This document shows positions 25,961 to 33,692 of a stretch of 64,000 nucleotides of DNA, piece after piece (position 1 is the first letter of the stretch; each line of letters starts with the position of its first letter). The notes under the pieces are model-generated. The model ran no database searches. It worked only from the letters and a program-made list of their open reading frames with translations, and was not told the origin of the DNA. Source of the stretch: CBFDBF01 sp050291465 (GTDB taxonomy: Bacteria > Pseudomonadota > Gammaproteobacteria > Chromatiales > Chromatiaceae); NCBI GenBank assembly GCA_050291465.1, contig JBNKJV010000010.1:1-64000 (forward strand), given 5' to 3'. A program made the position numbers and the translations under genes.

Positions 25961-26309
25961 GGACCCCCCTTAATTTTTCTTGAGGTAAAACAGAAATCAA
26001 CTCAAAGGAAATGAGCCATAAACCAAAACCAAACCAACCCGAGTTTTAGCTGTGGCATATAACATACTTATACGTAATAAATGTCAAGAAGTTACTCCAC
26101 TATCTTGAGTAACAGCCGTAACGAAAAACTTCGCTAAGCCACTGTTATTTAACCACATAAATCGAGTTGTTAATAGTTTTTATGGACGAGATCGAATATT
26201 TCTATGAGAGTTTGTTGTTTGATAAAAAAAACCGCGTATCGCCATTCAATCGGCACCACTAATTCCGACGAATTTTGTCAATTAAAAAAACCGCCGGTCG
26301 TTTTGTAAC
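25961..26309. other. AT-rich upstream region of ccoN
   Basis: An AT-rich gene-free stretch between ccoN and the peroxiredoxin terminator. Apart from the ccoN promoter described separately, no FNR box as good as that of ccoG was found; TTGAT half-sites occur (for example at 26218-26222) without a matching partner. AAAAAAACCGC occurs at 26224-26234, and the similar AAAAAAACCGCCGG at 26284-26297. Confidence 0.5.
26059..26087 (-). promoter_or_regulatory. Candidate sigma-70 promoter of ccoNOQP
   Basis: On the minus strand TTGACA (26087-26082) and TGTTAT (26064-26059) are separated by exactly 17 bases, the optimal spacer. The start would fall near 26052, giving a leader of about 90 bases before the ccoN ATG. 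The -35 is perfect and the -10 matches four of six. Confidence 0.55.
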
Positions 26310-26345
26310 AAAAAAAGAGGGCCCCTACCGGAAGCCCTCTTTTTA
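26310..26345 (-). terminator. Terminator after the peroxiredoxin gene
   Basis: GAGGGC (26317-26322) and GCCCTC (26334-26339) are flanked by A and T runs on both sides, so the hairpin could work in either direction. It lies about 40 bases beyond the peroxiredoxin stop on the minus strand. Confidence 0.8.
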
Positions 26346-26382
26346 GTTGTCCGCCGTCAGGACGGACAATGTCGCAACGATA

Positions 26383-26979
26383 TCAAAGCTCGTCGGAATG
26401 TTCAGCCAGATACTTGGCCACACCTTCCGTGGACGCCTGCATACCGGTATCACCCTTATTCCAACCGGCCGGGCAGACCTCGCCATGCTCCTCGGTAAAT
26501 TGCAGGGCGTCTACCATACGCAGCATTTCATCTACGTTCCGACCCAAAGATAAAGCGTTTACCACCTGATGCTGGACAACCCCGTCCTTGTCGATCAGGA
26601 AGGAACCGCGCAGGGCGATACCGGGATCGGTTCGCATATCATAGGCGTCAGTGATTTCCTTATTGATATCAGCGATCATCGGAAACTGGACGTTACCGAT
26701 ACCACCGTTTTTGACATCCGTGTTCTTCCAGGCGAGGTGGGTAAAATGGGAGTCGATGGAAACCGCAAGCACCTCCACATTTCGCGCCTTAAATTCGTTC
26801 AATCGATGATCGAAAGCGATGATCTCCGAGGGGCAAACAAAGGTGAAATCCAGTGGATAGAAAAACAGGACCACGTATTTCCCTTTGTAATCCGCTAAAG
26901 ATATTTCCTGAAAACTATTATCCGGCATTACCGCCAGCACCTTAAAATCCGGGGCAGCTTTTCCTACTAGTACGCTCAT
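26383..26979 (-). CDS. Typical 2-Cys peroxiredoxin (AhpC/Prx1 type)
   Basis: Reduces hydrogen peroxide and organic peroxides using cysteine thiols. The 198-residue protein has the peroxidatic Cys49 in FYPLDFTFVCPSE and the resolving Cys169 in EVCPAGW, the arrangement of typical two-cysteine peroxiredoxins; the C-terminal arm is present. No dedicated AhpF reductase is adjacent, so it probably uses thioredoxin. It lies downstream of, and on the same strand as, the superoxide reductase gene (109-base gap), which makes hydrogen peroxide, so the two enzymes form a logical detoxification pair. Confidence 0.93.
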   Translation of the reverse strand: MSVLVGKAAPDFKVLAVMPDNSFQEISLADYKGKYVVLFFYPLDFTFVCPSEIIAFDHRLNEFKARNVEVLAVSIDSHFTHLAWKNTDVKNGGIGNVQFPMIADINKEITDAYDMRTDPGIALRGSFLIDKDGVVQHQVVNALSLGRNVDEMLRMVDALQFTEEHGEVCPAGWNKGDTGMQASTEGVAKYLAEHSDEL

Positions 26980-27088
26980 TGTGGTTTCTCCAGGTTGCTA
27001 GACTGTTGATCGATTTGGTTCCGGTACAAGTGGAGAGGAATAGATTTCCCCTCCCCACCGGCATCTCCATGTATTTGTGATTTTCGTT

Positions 27089-27481
27089 TTACTGGGCTAC
27101 GTTGACCTCTACCGGGTCACTTTCCCAGATACCGTGCTTGGTACAGTACGACATGGCACTGAGTGACAGGGTACCGGCCGCCGGCACGATGTTGAAAGTA
27201 ATCTCCGCATTACCCTTGGTACCGTCACCCCCCAAGGTACCCGCCGGAAAACTGGCTTCCGCCAATAGTGTATTACCATTGTAAAGCTGTATGGAACGGA
27301 TGTGGTGATCACTGTCATCCGGATGGGCGTACTCATTACCCATTTTCACCGTAACCGGGAATTTTTCATTGGCCTTGGCCGTGTTCTCACAATGAACAAA
27401 GGGGGAATGGCGGTCAATGTAGTCCTTCTTCTGCTCTTTATCCACCTGCGAAATATCCACATAACGATTAACAAGAGGCAT
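27089..27481 (-). CDS. Superoxide reductase (neelaredoxin/desulfoferrodoxin family)
   Basis: A 130-residue protein with the single non-heme iron centre of class II superoxide reductases, which reduces superoxide to hydrogen peroxide without making oxygen. Compared with the Pyrococcus enzyme all iron ligands are present: His25 (DRHSP), His53 (AHPDD), His59 (first His of DHHIRSIQLY), and Cys113 with His116 in SYCTKHGIWES. The open-coordination glutamate is replaced by Asp23. There is no N-terminal rubredoxin-like FeCys4 domain. AAAGGAG precedes the ATG. A candidate promoter (TTGACT-17-CAGAAT) lies at 27588-27560. A divergent regulator gene is next door. Confidence 0.88.
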   Translation of the reverse strand: MPLVNRYVDISQVDKEQKKDYIDRHSPFVHCENTAKANEKFPVTVKMGNEYAHPDDSDHHIRSIQLYNGNTLLAEASFPAGTLGGDGTKGNAEITFNIVPAAGTLSLSAMSYCTKHGIWESDPVEVNVAQ

Positions 27482-27559
27482 GTCTCTCTCCTTTAACTAA
27501 TTGAATATATTAGCGAATTAAATTCCTGTAAAATCTTTACTACCATCAATTTTGTCGAT

Positions 27560-27588
27560 ATTCTGTCTTTTTGGTTGCAATTAGTCAA
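27560..27588 (-). promoter_or_regulatory. Candidate promoter of the superoxide reductase gene
   Basis: Minus-strand TTGACT (27588-27583) and CAGAAT (27565-27560) are spaced by 17 bases. It lies about 80 bases upstream of the ATG and close to the palindrome at 27606-27619. Confidence 0.4.
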
Positions 27589-27605
27589 GAAAAATTTCAA
27601 TATAG

Positions 27606-27619
27606 CAACAAATTTGTTG
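27606..27619. promoter_or_regulatory. Perfect 14-bp palindrome, candidate operator
   Basis: CAACAAATTTGTTG is a perfect palindrome located between the divergent superoxide reductase and XRE-cupin regulator genes, about 20 bases outside the -35 of the former and 40 bases upstream of the latter. Size and placement suit a dimeric helix-turn-helix regulator acting on both genes. Confidence 0.45.
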
Positions 27620-27660
27620 TCTATTCGTCATATTCATATCACTGGAGAATGGGTATCCCA

Positions 27661-28215
27661 ATGATTACCAACCTCGTTGGAAACAGGATTCGGGAAATAC
27701 GGGCCAAGCGCAACATGACCCAGCAGCAATTGGCGGATCTGGCGGACATCCCTCGGGCGACCCTGGCCACGATCGAGAAGGATGATTCCAATCCCAGTCT
27801 CGCGGCGGTCTACAAGATAGCGATCGCCTTGGACTCCACCATCGACAACCTGTTGGAACAACAACATAACCGGATCGAGGTGATGCGCGGGGAAGAGATG
27901 CGACAAATGGAATCGAGGGAAGGTCAGTACCTGGCCACCACCATCTCCCCTGCAAGCACCCCGGAGTTGCTGCAACAGATCTTTGTCCTGAACGGAGATT
28001 CCATATTCCCCGGCAAACCCCACCCTCCCGGCAGCGAGGAGTATCTCCATATCCTCTCCGGTGAGTTGAACCTGGAGGTGGCCGGTGAAGAGGTGCGTCT
28101 GTGCGCGGGCGACACCGCCCATTTTCGCGGCAATGTAAAACACAATTACCACAATCCCGGACCTACCGAGGTGCGCGGTATCGTCACCATATTGACCTAC
28201 CCCAGGATCAAATAG
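27661..28215 (+). CDS. XRE-family transcriptional regulator with cupin sensor domain
   Basis: A 184-residue regulator. The N-terminal helix-turn-helix (residues about 9-62) reads RIREIRAKRNMTQQQLADLA and PRATLATIEKDDSNPSLAAV, the standard XRE/Cro pattern, and the C-terminal half is a cupin barrel with HPPGSEEYLHILSGELNLEV and GDTAHFRGNVKHNYHNPG, whose histidines could bind a metal or small ligand. It is divergent from the superoxide reductase gene, so control of the oxidative-stress genes is a fair inference. The start could also be the ATG at 27649; neither is ideally spaced from GGAG at 27644. Confidence 0.85.
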   Translation: MITNLVGNRIREIRAKRNMTQQQLADLADIPRATLATIEKDDSNPSLAAVYKIAIALDSTIDNLLEQQHNRIEVMRGEEMRQMESREGQYLATTISPASTPELLQQIFVLNGDSIFPGKPHPPGSEEYLHILSGELNLEVAGEEVRLCAGDTAHFRGNVKHNYHNPGPTEVRGIVTILTYPRIK

Positions 28216-28387
28216 ATCCGGAAGAAAGCCAGCCCCGGGTCAAAAATACCCGGAATTGAAGTCCGCGTAGCTTACCCAGAGAACGAAAAGGCGCAGAGGC
28301 ACAAGGCAACGTGGGTTAGATTGTACGCAAGCACTACCTGACGGAGCCTGTAACCTACTCCGCCGCCGCCTGGGAATCTCTATTATT

Positions 28388-28487
28388 AACCACAGAGTAC
28401 ACAGGGGTTCACAGAGAAGTCCCACGCCTAAATCTCAGACCGCTCTGTGTTCCTCCGTGGTAAAAATCCCTATCCATGTCCCGCTGG
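28388..28487 (+). repeat. Dispersed CACAGAG-type inverted repeat module, copy B
   Basis: Homologous to the module at 284-391: the left arm has CCACAGAGTACACAGGGG, the right arm CTCTGTGTTCCTCCGTGG, and the block TCTCAGACCGCTCTGTG is identical. It continues into CTATCCATGTCCCGCTGG, as copy A does. It is one of three repeat elements packed into the 535-base gene-free gap 28216-28750, which otherwise shows no gene. Confidence 0.8.
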
Positions 28488-28599
28488 CAAGGGTTGTTCC
28501 CACGACCCTTTTTGCATCTCCTCCATCTCTGGAGGTCAAGCTGGGCCTACGGTAATAAGCGGGAATTCAGGAAAAGCGGCGGGCGCGGCCCGCCCTACC
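28481..28599 (+). repeat. Dispersed repeat with GGGCGGGC-GCCCGCC hairpin, copy B
   Basis: Inverted homologue of 15736-15854: CCGCTGGCAAGGGTTGTTCC, TTTTTGCATCTCCTCC, TGGAGGTCAAG and the terminal hairpin GGCGGGC-GCG-GCCCGCC followed by CTACC. It directly abuts the CACAGAG module and is followed by the GCGGTGATTGGCG element. Confidence 0.75.
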
Positions 28600-28616
28600 T
28601 TACTGCTTCAGGAACA

Positions 28617-28657
28617 TAAGCCGCAAAAAACGCCAATCACCGCGAAGTACCGCAAAT
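28617..28657 (-). repeat. GCGGTGATTGGCG-type dispersed repeat
   Basis: On the minus strand TTGCGGTACTTCGCGGTGAT continues as TGGCGTTTTTTGCGGC. It shares its core with the copies at 14900-14928, 34901-34937 and 58711-58746. Confidence 0.75.
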
Positions 28658-28750
28658 ATCTATGCGGTTAAACCTCACGGACGCGTTTCCGTCACACTTC
28701 GAATGATTGGGCGTAAGTCCTTTAACGTGAACGCCGCTTCCGTCAGAGCG

Positions 28751-29770
28751 TCATTTGAAAATAGAATCGATGGAGAACCCGTCCTTTTCCAGAATCATGC
28801 GCAAACGTCGTAATCCGTCCATCTGGATCTGGCGTACGCGTTCCCGGGTTACCCCCAGTTCGTTCGCCACTTCCTCCAATGTGGAATTCTCGTATCCATG
28901 CAATCCGAACCGGCGCTCCACCACTTCCCGCTGCTTGTCGTTCAGTTTACTCAACCAGTAATCCAGATTGGCGTTTAAATTGTCGTTTTGAATACTCTCC
29001 GTCGGATCCGGAGATTGCTTATCGGATATAGTGTCCAGCAGGGGTTTATCCGCTTCCTTGCCGAAGGGCGTATCCACCGACGTCACCCTCTCGTTCAGAC
29101 CAAGCATACGCTTTACTTCATCTATCGGCCTTTCAAGAAGATCCGCGATCTCCTCCGCGGTGGGTTCATGGTCGAGGGACTGTGCCAGTTTGCGCGCGGC
29201 CCGTAGATAAACATTGATCTCTTTAACAACATGTATAGGGAGCCGGATAGTCCGGGTCTGATTCATTATGGCCCGCTCGATGGTCTGACGAATCCACCAA
29301 GTGGCGTAAGTCGAAAAACGAAAACCTCGTTCCGGATCGAATTTTTCCACCGCCCTGATCAGGCCGAGGTTACCCTCCTCAATCAGATCCAGCAGCGCCA
29401 GTCCCCGGTTCATATAGCGGCGCGCAATCTTTACCACCAGGCGAAGATTGCTTTCGATCATGCGTTGTCTGGCGGCCACATCCCCTTTCTGCGCCAGCCG
29501 CGCAAAATAAACCTCTTCCTCGGCAGTCAATAACTGCGAGTTTCCGATCTCATTGAGATAGAGACGGGTCGCATCCATCTGCGCAGCCGTCATTTCTTCA
29601 TCCGAGGCGTAGCGTCTCGTTTCCTTCTCTTCCTTGTCGTCCTCGGACTCGGACTCGGAATCGGAATCGGAATCGGCTTCTACCTCGTCGTCCGCACTTT
29701 CCAGAAGCTCCTCGTCTTCCTGAAGATCGACTTCGGTCCCATCTTCCCCGTTGTCAGGCGAATTTCCCAT
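28751..29770 (-). CDS. rpoS: RNA polymerase sigma factor RpoS
   Basis: The stationary-phase/general-stress sigma factor. The 339-residue protein carries region 1.2 (DATRLYLNEIGNSQLLTAEE), region 2 (MIESNLRLVVKIARRYMNRG, FRFSTYATWWIRQTIERAIM), region 3 and region 4 (STLEEVANELGVTRERVRQI), and ends shortly after, which fits RpoS rather than RpoD because region 1.1 and the nonconserved insert are missing. The N-terminal 60 residues are unusually acidic, with an Asp-Ser/Glu-Ser run encoded by tandem hexamers at about 29642-29676. It follows nlpD by 22 bases, the canonical order. Confidence 0.95.
   Translation of the reverse strand: MGNSPDNGEDGTEVDLQEDEELLESADDEVEADSDSDSESESEDDKEEKETRRYASDEEMTAAQMDATRLYLNEIGNSQLLTAEEEVYFARLAQKGDVAARQRMIESNLRLVVKIARRYMNRGLALLDLIEEGNLGLIRAVEKFDPERGFRFSTYATWWIRQTIERAIMNQTRTIRLPIHVVKEINVYLRAARKLAQSLDHEPTAEEIADLLERPIDEVKRMLGLNERVTSVDTPFGKEADKPLLDTISDKQSPDPTESIQNDNLNANLDYWLSKLNDKQREVVERRFGLHGYENSTLEEVANELGVTRERVRQIQMDGLRRLRMILEKDGFSIDSIFK
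29642..29677. repeat. Hexanucleotide repeat inside rpoS
   Basis: About six tandem copies of a six-base unit (CTCGGA / ATCGGA) encode the alternating Ser-Asp and Ser-Glu residues of the RpoS N-terminus. Six-base slippage would change tail length without shifting the frame. Confidence 0.8.
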
Positions 29771-29792
29771 GTATGTAGTCTCCTAGTGCCTA

Positions 29793-30680
29793 TCAGCGGC
29801 GTTTGGGTAACAGGGCAACCGGATTAACAGGATTTCCATTACGCCGGATTTCGAAATGGAGTAGTGCCTGGCCGGACCCGTTGTATCCCATCTCGGCGAT
29901 TCGCGTTCCTCTACGAATCTGATCACCTTCTTTCACCAAAAGTTTTTGGTTGTGTCCGTAGGCGCTTAAATAATCGTTGTTGTGTTTAACGATGATAAGC
30001 TTGCCATATCCGATCAGTCCACTTCCACTGTACACAACCTTTCCAGCTTCGGAAGCATACACCGCCTCTCCCGCTTTACCAGCCAACTTGATCCCTTTTC
30101 GATTGGGATCGGTTCCGGAGAAACTCTGTATCACCTTCCCCTTTGTCGGCCATTGCCAGCGTAACTTTACACTGGTTGTAACATTGCTTTTGCCGTTTTG
30201 GGAAGCAGTCACCGTTTTCTTCGGAGCGCTCTTTTTGGAAGGAACCTTGGTCGTACTCTTTCTGACCGAGGACGTCCCGCTACGCTGCGTAGCGGTCACC
30301 CTTACACCGGCGGGCGGTTTTATCCTTAGGCGTTGTCCGGGATATATCGTATAAGGGCGACGAATACCGTTCCAGGCAGCCATCCGACGATAGTCAACCC
30401 CGAAATGCCAGGCAATCGAATATAGGGTATCTCCCCGCCTGACCCGGTAATAACTGCCCTGGTAATAACTGACGCGGGGCTTTGCCACCGTCCGCCGATA
30501 CTCGCGACTCACCACCGGTGCCGGCCCGGGTGAACTGCACCCGTCCAGGAACCCGGCGACGACGGTGATGACCAACAGCAAGGGTGTTAAACCGGAGCGA
30601 TTGAGGGAAAGGCGCAAGGCCTGGTTACAGCCCACACCGGAGAAGACAGTGACAGTAGCCGACCGTTGTTCGCGCCCCAT
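29793..30680 (-). CDS. nlpD: NlpD-type lipoprotein, LysM plus degenerate M23 peptidase
   Basis: An envelope lipoprotein that in E. coli activates the amidase AmiC during daughter-cell separation. The 295-residue protein has a hydrophobic segment ending in a lipobox (FLDGC, Cys near 48), one LysM domain (YRVRRGDTLYSIAWHFGVDY), a basic Ser/Thr/Lys linker and a C-terminal LytM/M23 domain. The metal-binding residues of active M23 peptidases are not intact (no HxxxD; SAYGHN only), as in NlpD. The 47 residues before the lipobox are long for a signal peptide, so the real start may be an internal alternative codon. It precedes rpoS, the usual place, and in other species contains the main rpoS promoter. 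Confidence 0.9.
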   Translation of the reverse strand: MGREQRSATVTVFSGVGCNQALRLSLNRSGLTPLLLVITVVAGFLDGCSSPGPAPVVSREYRRTVAKPRVSYYQGSYYRVRRGDTLYSIAWHFGVDYRRMAAWNGIRRPYTIYPGQRLRIKPPAGVRVTATQRSGTSSVRKSTTKVPSKKSAPKKTVTASQNGKSNVTTSVKLRWQWPTKGKVIQSFSGTDPNRKGIKLAGKAGEAVYASEAGKVVYSGSGLIGYGKLIIVKHNNDYLSAYGHNQKLLVKEGDQIRRGTRIAEMGYNGSGQALLHFEIRRNGNPVNPVALLPKRR

Positions 30681-30772
30681 TCCTTACCAGAATTATCCTC
30701 ACACGTGACCTGAATCAACAGGTCCGGATAAAGTAAAAACCTTCTATATTCCAGACACTGCGTGGCGTCGTT

Positions 30773-31354
30773 CTACATTCCCTTGAATATCAGGATGGCG
30801 ACTATCACCACCACAACCACGACCCATCCAATACGATCGATATATTTACGCAAGGTTCCTTCCATATTTTCACCACCCCAGTGCATCAACGCCGCCACCA
30901 GAAAAAAGCGGGTGCCCCTACCGACCAGAGAAGCGATCAGAAACGGCAGTAACGCCATGGAAATAACACCTGCGGTTATGGTGAACACCTTGTAGGGAAT
31001 AGGTGAAAACCCGGCGAGAAATACCGCCCAGAACCCCCACTGGTCAAACCACTGCTTGGCCTGGAGATATTTCGGATAGTAACCGGCGTCGTGCAGAAGC
31101 GGTTCCACCAGATCAAAGAAAAACAACCCGATGCAGTAACCGAGCAGTCCACCTACGACCGAAGCGGCGGTGGTAAGCAACGCCAGGTTCCAGGCCCGAT
31201 CCGGCCGGGCCAGAACCATGGGCGCCAGCATCACGTCCGGTGGAATGGGAAAGAAGGAGGATTCGGAAAAACTCAGGGCCGCAAGATAACGGGGGGCATG
31301 CGGGTGTCGCGACCAGCGCATTACCCGATCATACAGTTTGGAAAACAGCCGCAT
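30773..31354 (-). CDS. YqaA-family inner membrane protein (DedA/VTT superfamily)
   Basis: A 193-residue integral membrane protein. Typical family features are the N-terminal FSESSFFPIPPDVMLAPM and the later FLAGFSPIPYKVFTITAGV, the two proline-containing re-entrant segments of DedA-like proteins, with a final helix (WVVVVVVIVAILIF). DedA-superfamily proteins are linked to lipid scrambling and envelope homeostasis; the YqaA subgroup is uncharacterised. Its start overlaps the pcm stop by one base (TAATG), so it belongs to the surE-pcm-yqaA-nlpD chain, an arrangement also seen in pseudomonads. Confidence 0.88.
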   Translation of the reverse strand: MRLFSKLYDRVMRWSRHPHAPRYLAALSFSESSFFPIPPDVMLAPMVLARPDRAWNLALLTTAASVVGGLLGYCIGLFFFDLVEPLLHDAGYYPKYLQAKQWFDQWGFWAVFLAGFSPIPYKVFTITAGVISMALLPFLIASLVGRGTRFFLVAALMHWGGENMEGTLRKYIDRIGWVVVVVVIVAILIFKGM

Positions 31355-32016
31355 TACTGCACCCCGCCCCGAAACGGCACAAATACCACCTGTTCCAGGA
31401 TCTCTTTTTCATACCCGCTATCAGTCTTGGTTATCCGCACCAACGCCTGCTCGCGGCCGGAACCCACCGGTAGCACCATCCTACCGCCGGGGCGAAGCTG
31501 TGACACAAGCGCCCTGGGGATTCCTTCCGGCGCGGCGGTCACCAGAATCCCGTCAAAGGGGGCGTATTCCGGCAACCCCACACCGCCATCCTGATGTCGC
31601 AGCCGGATGTTTCGCAGTCCCAGCGATTGAAAACATTTGCGCGCCTGCTTATGCAGCGCCTCGATACGCTCGACGCTGTATACCCGACGCACCAGCTGCG
31701 CCAGGATTGCCGCCTGATAACCGGAACCCGTACCTATCTCCAGCACGGTCTCCAGAGGTCCACCCTCCAACAACACCTCTGTCATGCGCGCAACAATATA
31801 GGGTTGCGATATGGTTTGGCCATGCCCGATAGGCAAAGCCGTGTCCTCATAAGCTCTGCTCGCCAGCGCTTCGTCAAGAAAGATATGACGAGGTATTTTC
31901 CTGATGGCATCCAGCACCCCGGGGTTCTTGATTCCTTCATTGCGCAGACGTTCCACCAGACGTTCCCGGGTACGCTGGGAGGTCATGCCGATTCCGCGGT
32001 GTTGCAGCGTGATCAC
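31354..32016 (-). CDS. pcm: Protein-L-isoaspartate O-methyltransferase
   Basis: Repairs isomerised aspartate/asparagine residues by methylating L-isoaspartyl carboxylates with S-adenosylmethionine. The 220-residue protein shows the substrate segment LPIGHGQTISQPYIVA, the SAM motif VLEIGTGSGYQAAILA and the later ILVTAAPEGIP and LRPGGRMVLPVG motifs. The start assigned is a GTG overlapping the surE stop by four bases; the ATG ten codons later (MTSQRTRERL) aligns better with E. coli Pcm and may be the true start. Confidence 0.95.
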   Translation of the reverse strand: MITLQHRGIGMTSQRTRERLVERLRNEGIKNPGVLDAIRKIPRHIFLDEALASRAYEDTALPIGHGQTISQPYIVARMTEVLLEGGPLETVLEIGTGSGYQAAILAQLVRRVYSVERIEALHKQARKCFQSLGLRNIRLRHQDGGVGLPEYAPFDGILVTAAPEGIPRALVSQLRPGGRMVLPVGSGREQALVRITKTDSGYEKEILEQVVFVPFRGGVQ

Positions 32017-32765
32017 TCACCCACCCCGTTTAACCACTCCCCCACGTGTTCCAGGGACGAATGCCGGGTAAGATCCACCTGCAGGGGGGTAACCGAGATA
32101 TAGCCTTCGCGCACGGCATGGAAATCCGTGCCGGGGCCGGCATCCTGTTCCGCACCGGCGGGCCCCACCCAATAAACTTTCCGCCCTCTGGGATCGACGG
32201 ACTCCACCACCGGCTCTGCTTTGTGACGATGCCCCAGGCGGGTAGCCTGGTAACCCTTGATCTGATGAGGTGGAAGGTCGGGGATATTGATATTGAGGAT
32301 GGTATCGGAGGGAAGCGGTTGCACCTGCAGTCGCTCCACCATTTCCCGTGCGACCCTGGCGCCTGTTGCGTAATGTTCCGGACTGGCGGAGGCCATGGAT
32401 AACGCCAAGGCGGGAAGCCCGAGAAAACGTCCCTCAGTGGCCGCGGCAACCGTCCCTGAATAGAGCACGTCATCACCGAGGTTGGCGCCGGCGTTGATCC
32501 CGGCGATAACCATATCCGGTTCCTCCTGCAACAATCCGGTGATCGCCAGATGTACGCAATCGGTCGGGGTACCATCCACCCTGATGAATCCGTTCGGCTC
32601 GGTATAGGCTCGGATCGGGACATCCAGGGTGAGAGAGTTGCTGGCACCGCTTCGGTCCCGTTCCGGGGCGACCACCGTAACTTCCGCAATAGGCGAGAGA
32701 CCATCGAACAGGGCTCTGAGTCCCGGCGCCTGATACCCATCGTCATTGCTCAGAAGAATTTTCAT
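32013..32765 (-). CDS. surE: 5'/3'-nucleotidase SurE
   Basis: A divalent-metal nucleotidase acting on nucleoside monophosphates and short polyphosphates, part of the stress-survival set with pcm. The 250-residue protein begins MKILLSNDDGYQAPGL, with the metal-binding Asp-Asp pair, and has the SGASNSLTL substrate loop and the GINAGANLGDDVLYSGTVAA motif. The ATG at 32765 matches the invariant family start. It overlaps pcm by four bases. Confidence 0.96.
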   Translation of the reverse strand: MKILLSNDDGYQAPGLRALFDGLSPIAEVTVVAPERDRSGASNSLTLDVPIRAYTEPNGFIRVDGTPTDCVHLAITGLLQEEPDMVIAGINAGANLGDDVLYSGTVAAATEGRFLGLPALALSMASASPEHYATGARVAREMVERLQVQPLPSDTILNINIPDLPPHQIKGYQATRLGHRHKAEPVVESVDPRGRKVYWVGPAGAEQDAGPGTDFHAVREGYISVTPLQVDLTRHSSLEHVGEWLNGVGE

Positions 32766-32857
32766 GTACAAGCGGACCCGCCAACCGATTCTGGGGTAAC
32801 TATATCAGAGTCCTGCTATACTGTCGGCCTGGATTCGCCATACTTCTGCCTCCCACC

Positions 32858-33412
32858 ATGGCCCACGATACCCCCAAAAACAACCCTGACCGGGAACTGT
32901 TCCGGAAGAGTGTCCAGGATGCCGTGCCGCTGCATCAGGATAAGGTTCCGCCGTGGAAAAAACGCCGCCCGCCCCACCCCCTGCGACATCCATCGGAGGG
33001 TGACGCGGAACTACCCGGTGACGGTCAATTCCAGTATTCGGAAAATGAAATCGAGACCGGTGAAGAACTGCTGTATTCCCGGCCCGGGATCCAGAAACGA
33101 CTTGTTCAGGACCTGCGCCGTGGGCGGCTGGAGATCGAGCTGGAGCTGGACCTGCACGGATTGACCGTACGCCTGGCCCGGGAAACACTGCTGCTATTTC
33201 TTCAGGAGTGCCTCCGCCGGGACATACGTTGCGTTCGCATCATTCACGGCAAGGGATATGGATCGGAAGGCCGTCAACCGATACTGAAACAGAAACTTAA
33301 TTACTGGTTACGTCAATACGATGATGTACTCGCGTTCTGTTCCGCCACCTCGCGGGATGGCGGAACCGGTGCCGCCTACGTGCTGTTGCGGTCACGGAGT
33401 AAACGTACCTAA
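32858..33412 (+). CDS. Smr-domain (MutS2 C-terminal-like) protein
   Basis: A 184-residue protein with a basic, proline-rich N-terminal half and a C-terminal Smr domain, a small nuclease-like fold shared with MutS2. The hallmark ELDLHGLTVRLA (residues about 96-107) and the RIIHGKGYGSEG motif are both present; C-terminal strands end in AAYVLLR. Size and organisation match SmrA/YdaL of enterobacteria, for which DNA or RNA endonuclease activity is reported for some members. It is divergent from surE. Confidence 0.9.
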   Translation: MAHDTPKNNPDRELFRKSVQDAVPLHQDKVPPWKKRRPPHPLRHPSEGDAELPGDGQFQYSENEIETGEELLYSRPGIQKRLVQDLRRGRLEIELELDLHGLTVRLARETLLLFLQECLRRDIRCVRIIHGKGYGSEGRQPILKQKLNYWLRQYDDVLAFCSATSRDGGTGAAYVLLRSRSKRT

Positions 33413-33510
33413 GCCGAACAGACCCAAAACCAAGAAGTATCCGCTCTTTTCATTAACAGAGAGATTGAGCGGGAGAATTAATGGTCGCTTCCTTTTAGCT
33501 TTTTGAAATA

Positions 33511-33692
33511 TAACGCGGAGTACGCAAAGGCGCGAAGAACGCAGAGTATTTTCAAGGTTCAATCAACAACCTTGTATATCTTTGCGTACTTTGCTTTCTT
33601 CGCGGCCTCTGCGTTAGAAAGTGTGGAGGATGAAGCACTGCCCCACCAGACCCCAAACCCTGGGCCCTAAATCCTCGGCCCTAGGCCCTCAA
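33511..33692. repeat. Two repeat elements in the gap behind the Smr gene
   Basis: From 33511 to 33618 lies an inverted CACAGAG-like element: AACGCGGAGTACGCAAAGGC on the left and TTTGCGTACTTTGC then CGGCCTCTGCGTT on the right. From 33648 to 33692 lies a GGCCCT-rich element (CCTGGGCCCTAAATCCTCGG) that ends directly at the stop codon of the first DsrC-like gene. No gene is visible in the gap. Confidence 0.65.

Noticed and set aside
25961..26309. FNR box upstream of ccoN
   Set aside because: Only TTGAT half-sites were found, with no matching right half at the proper spacing.
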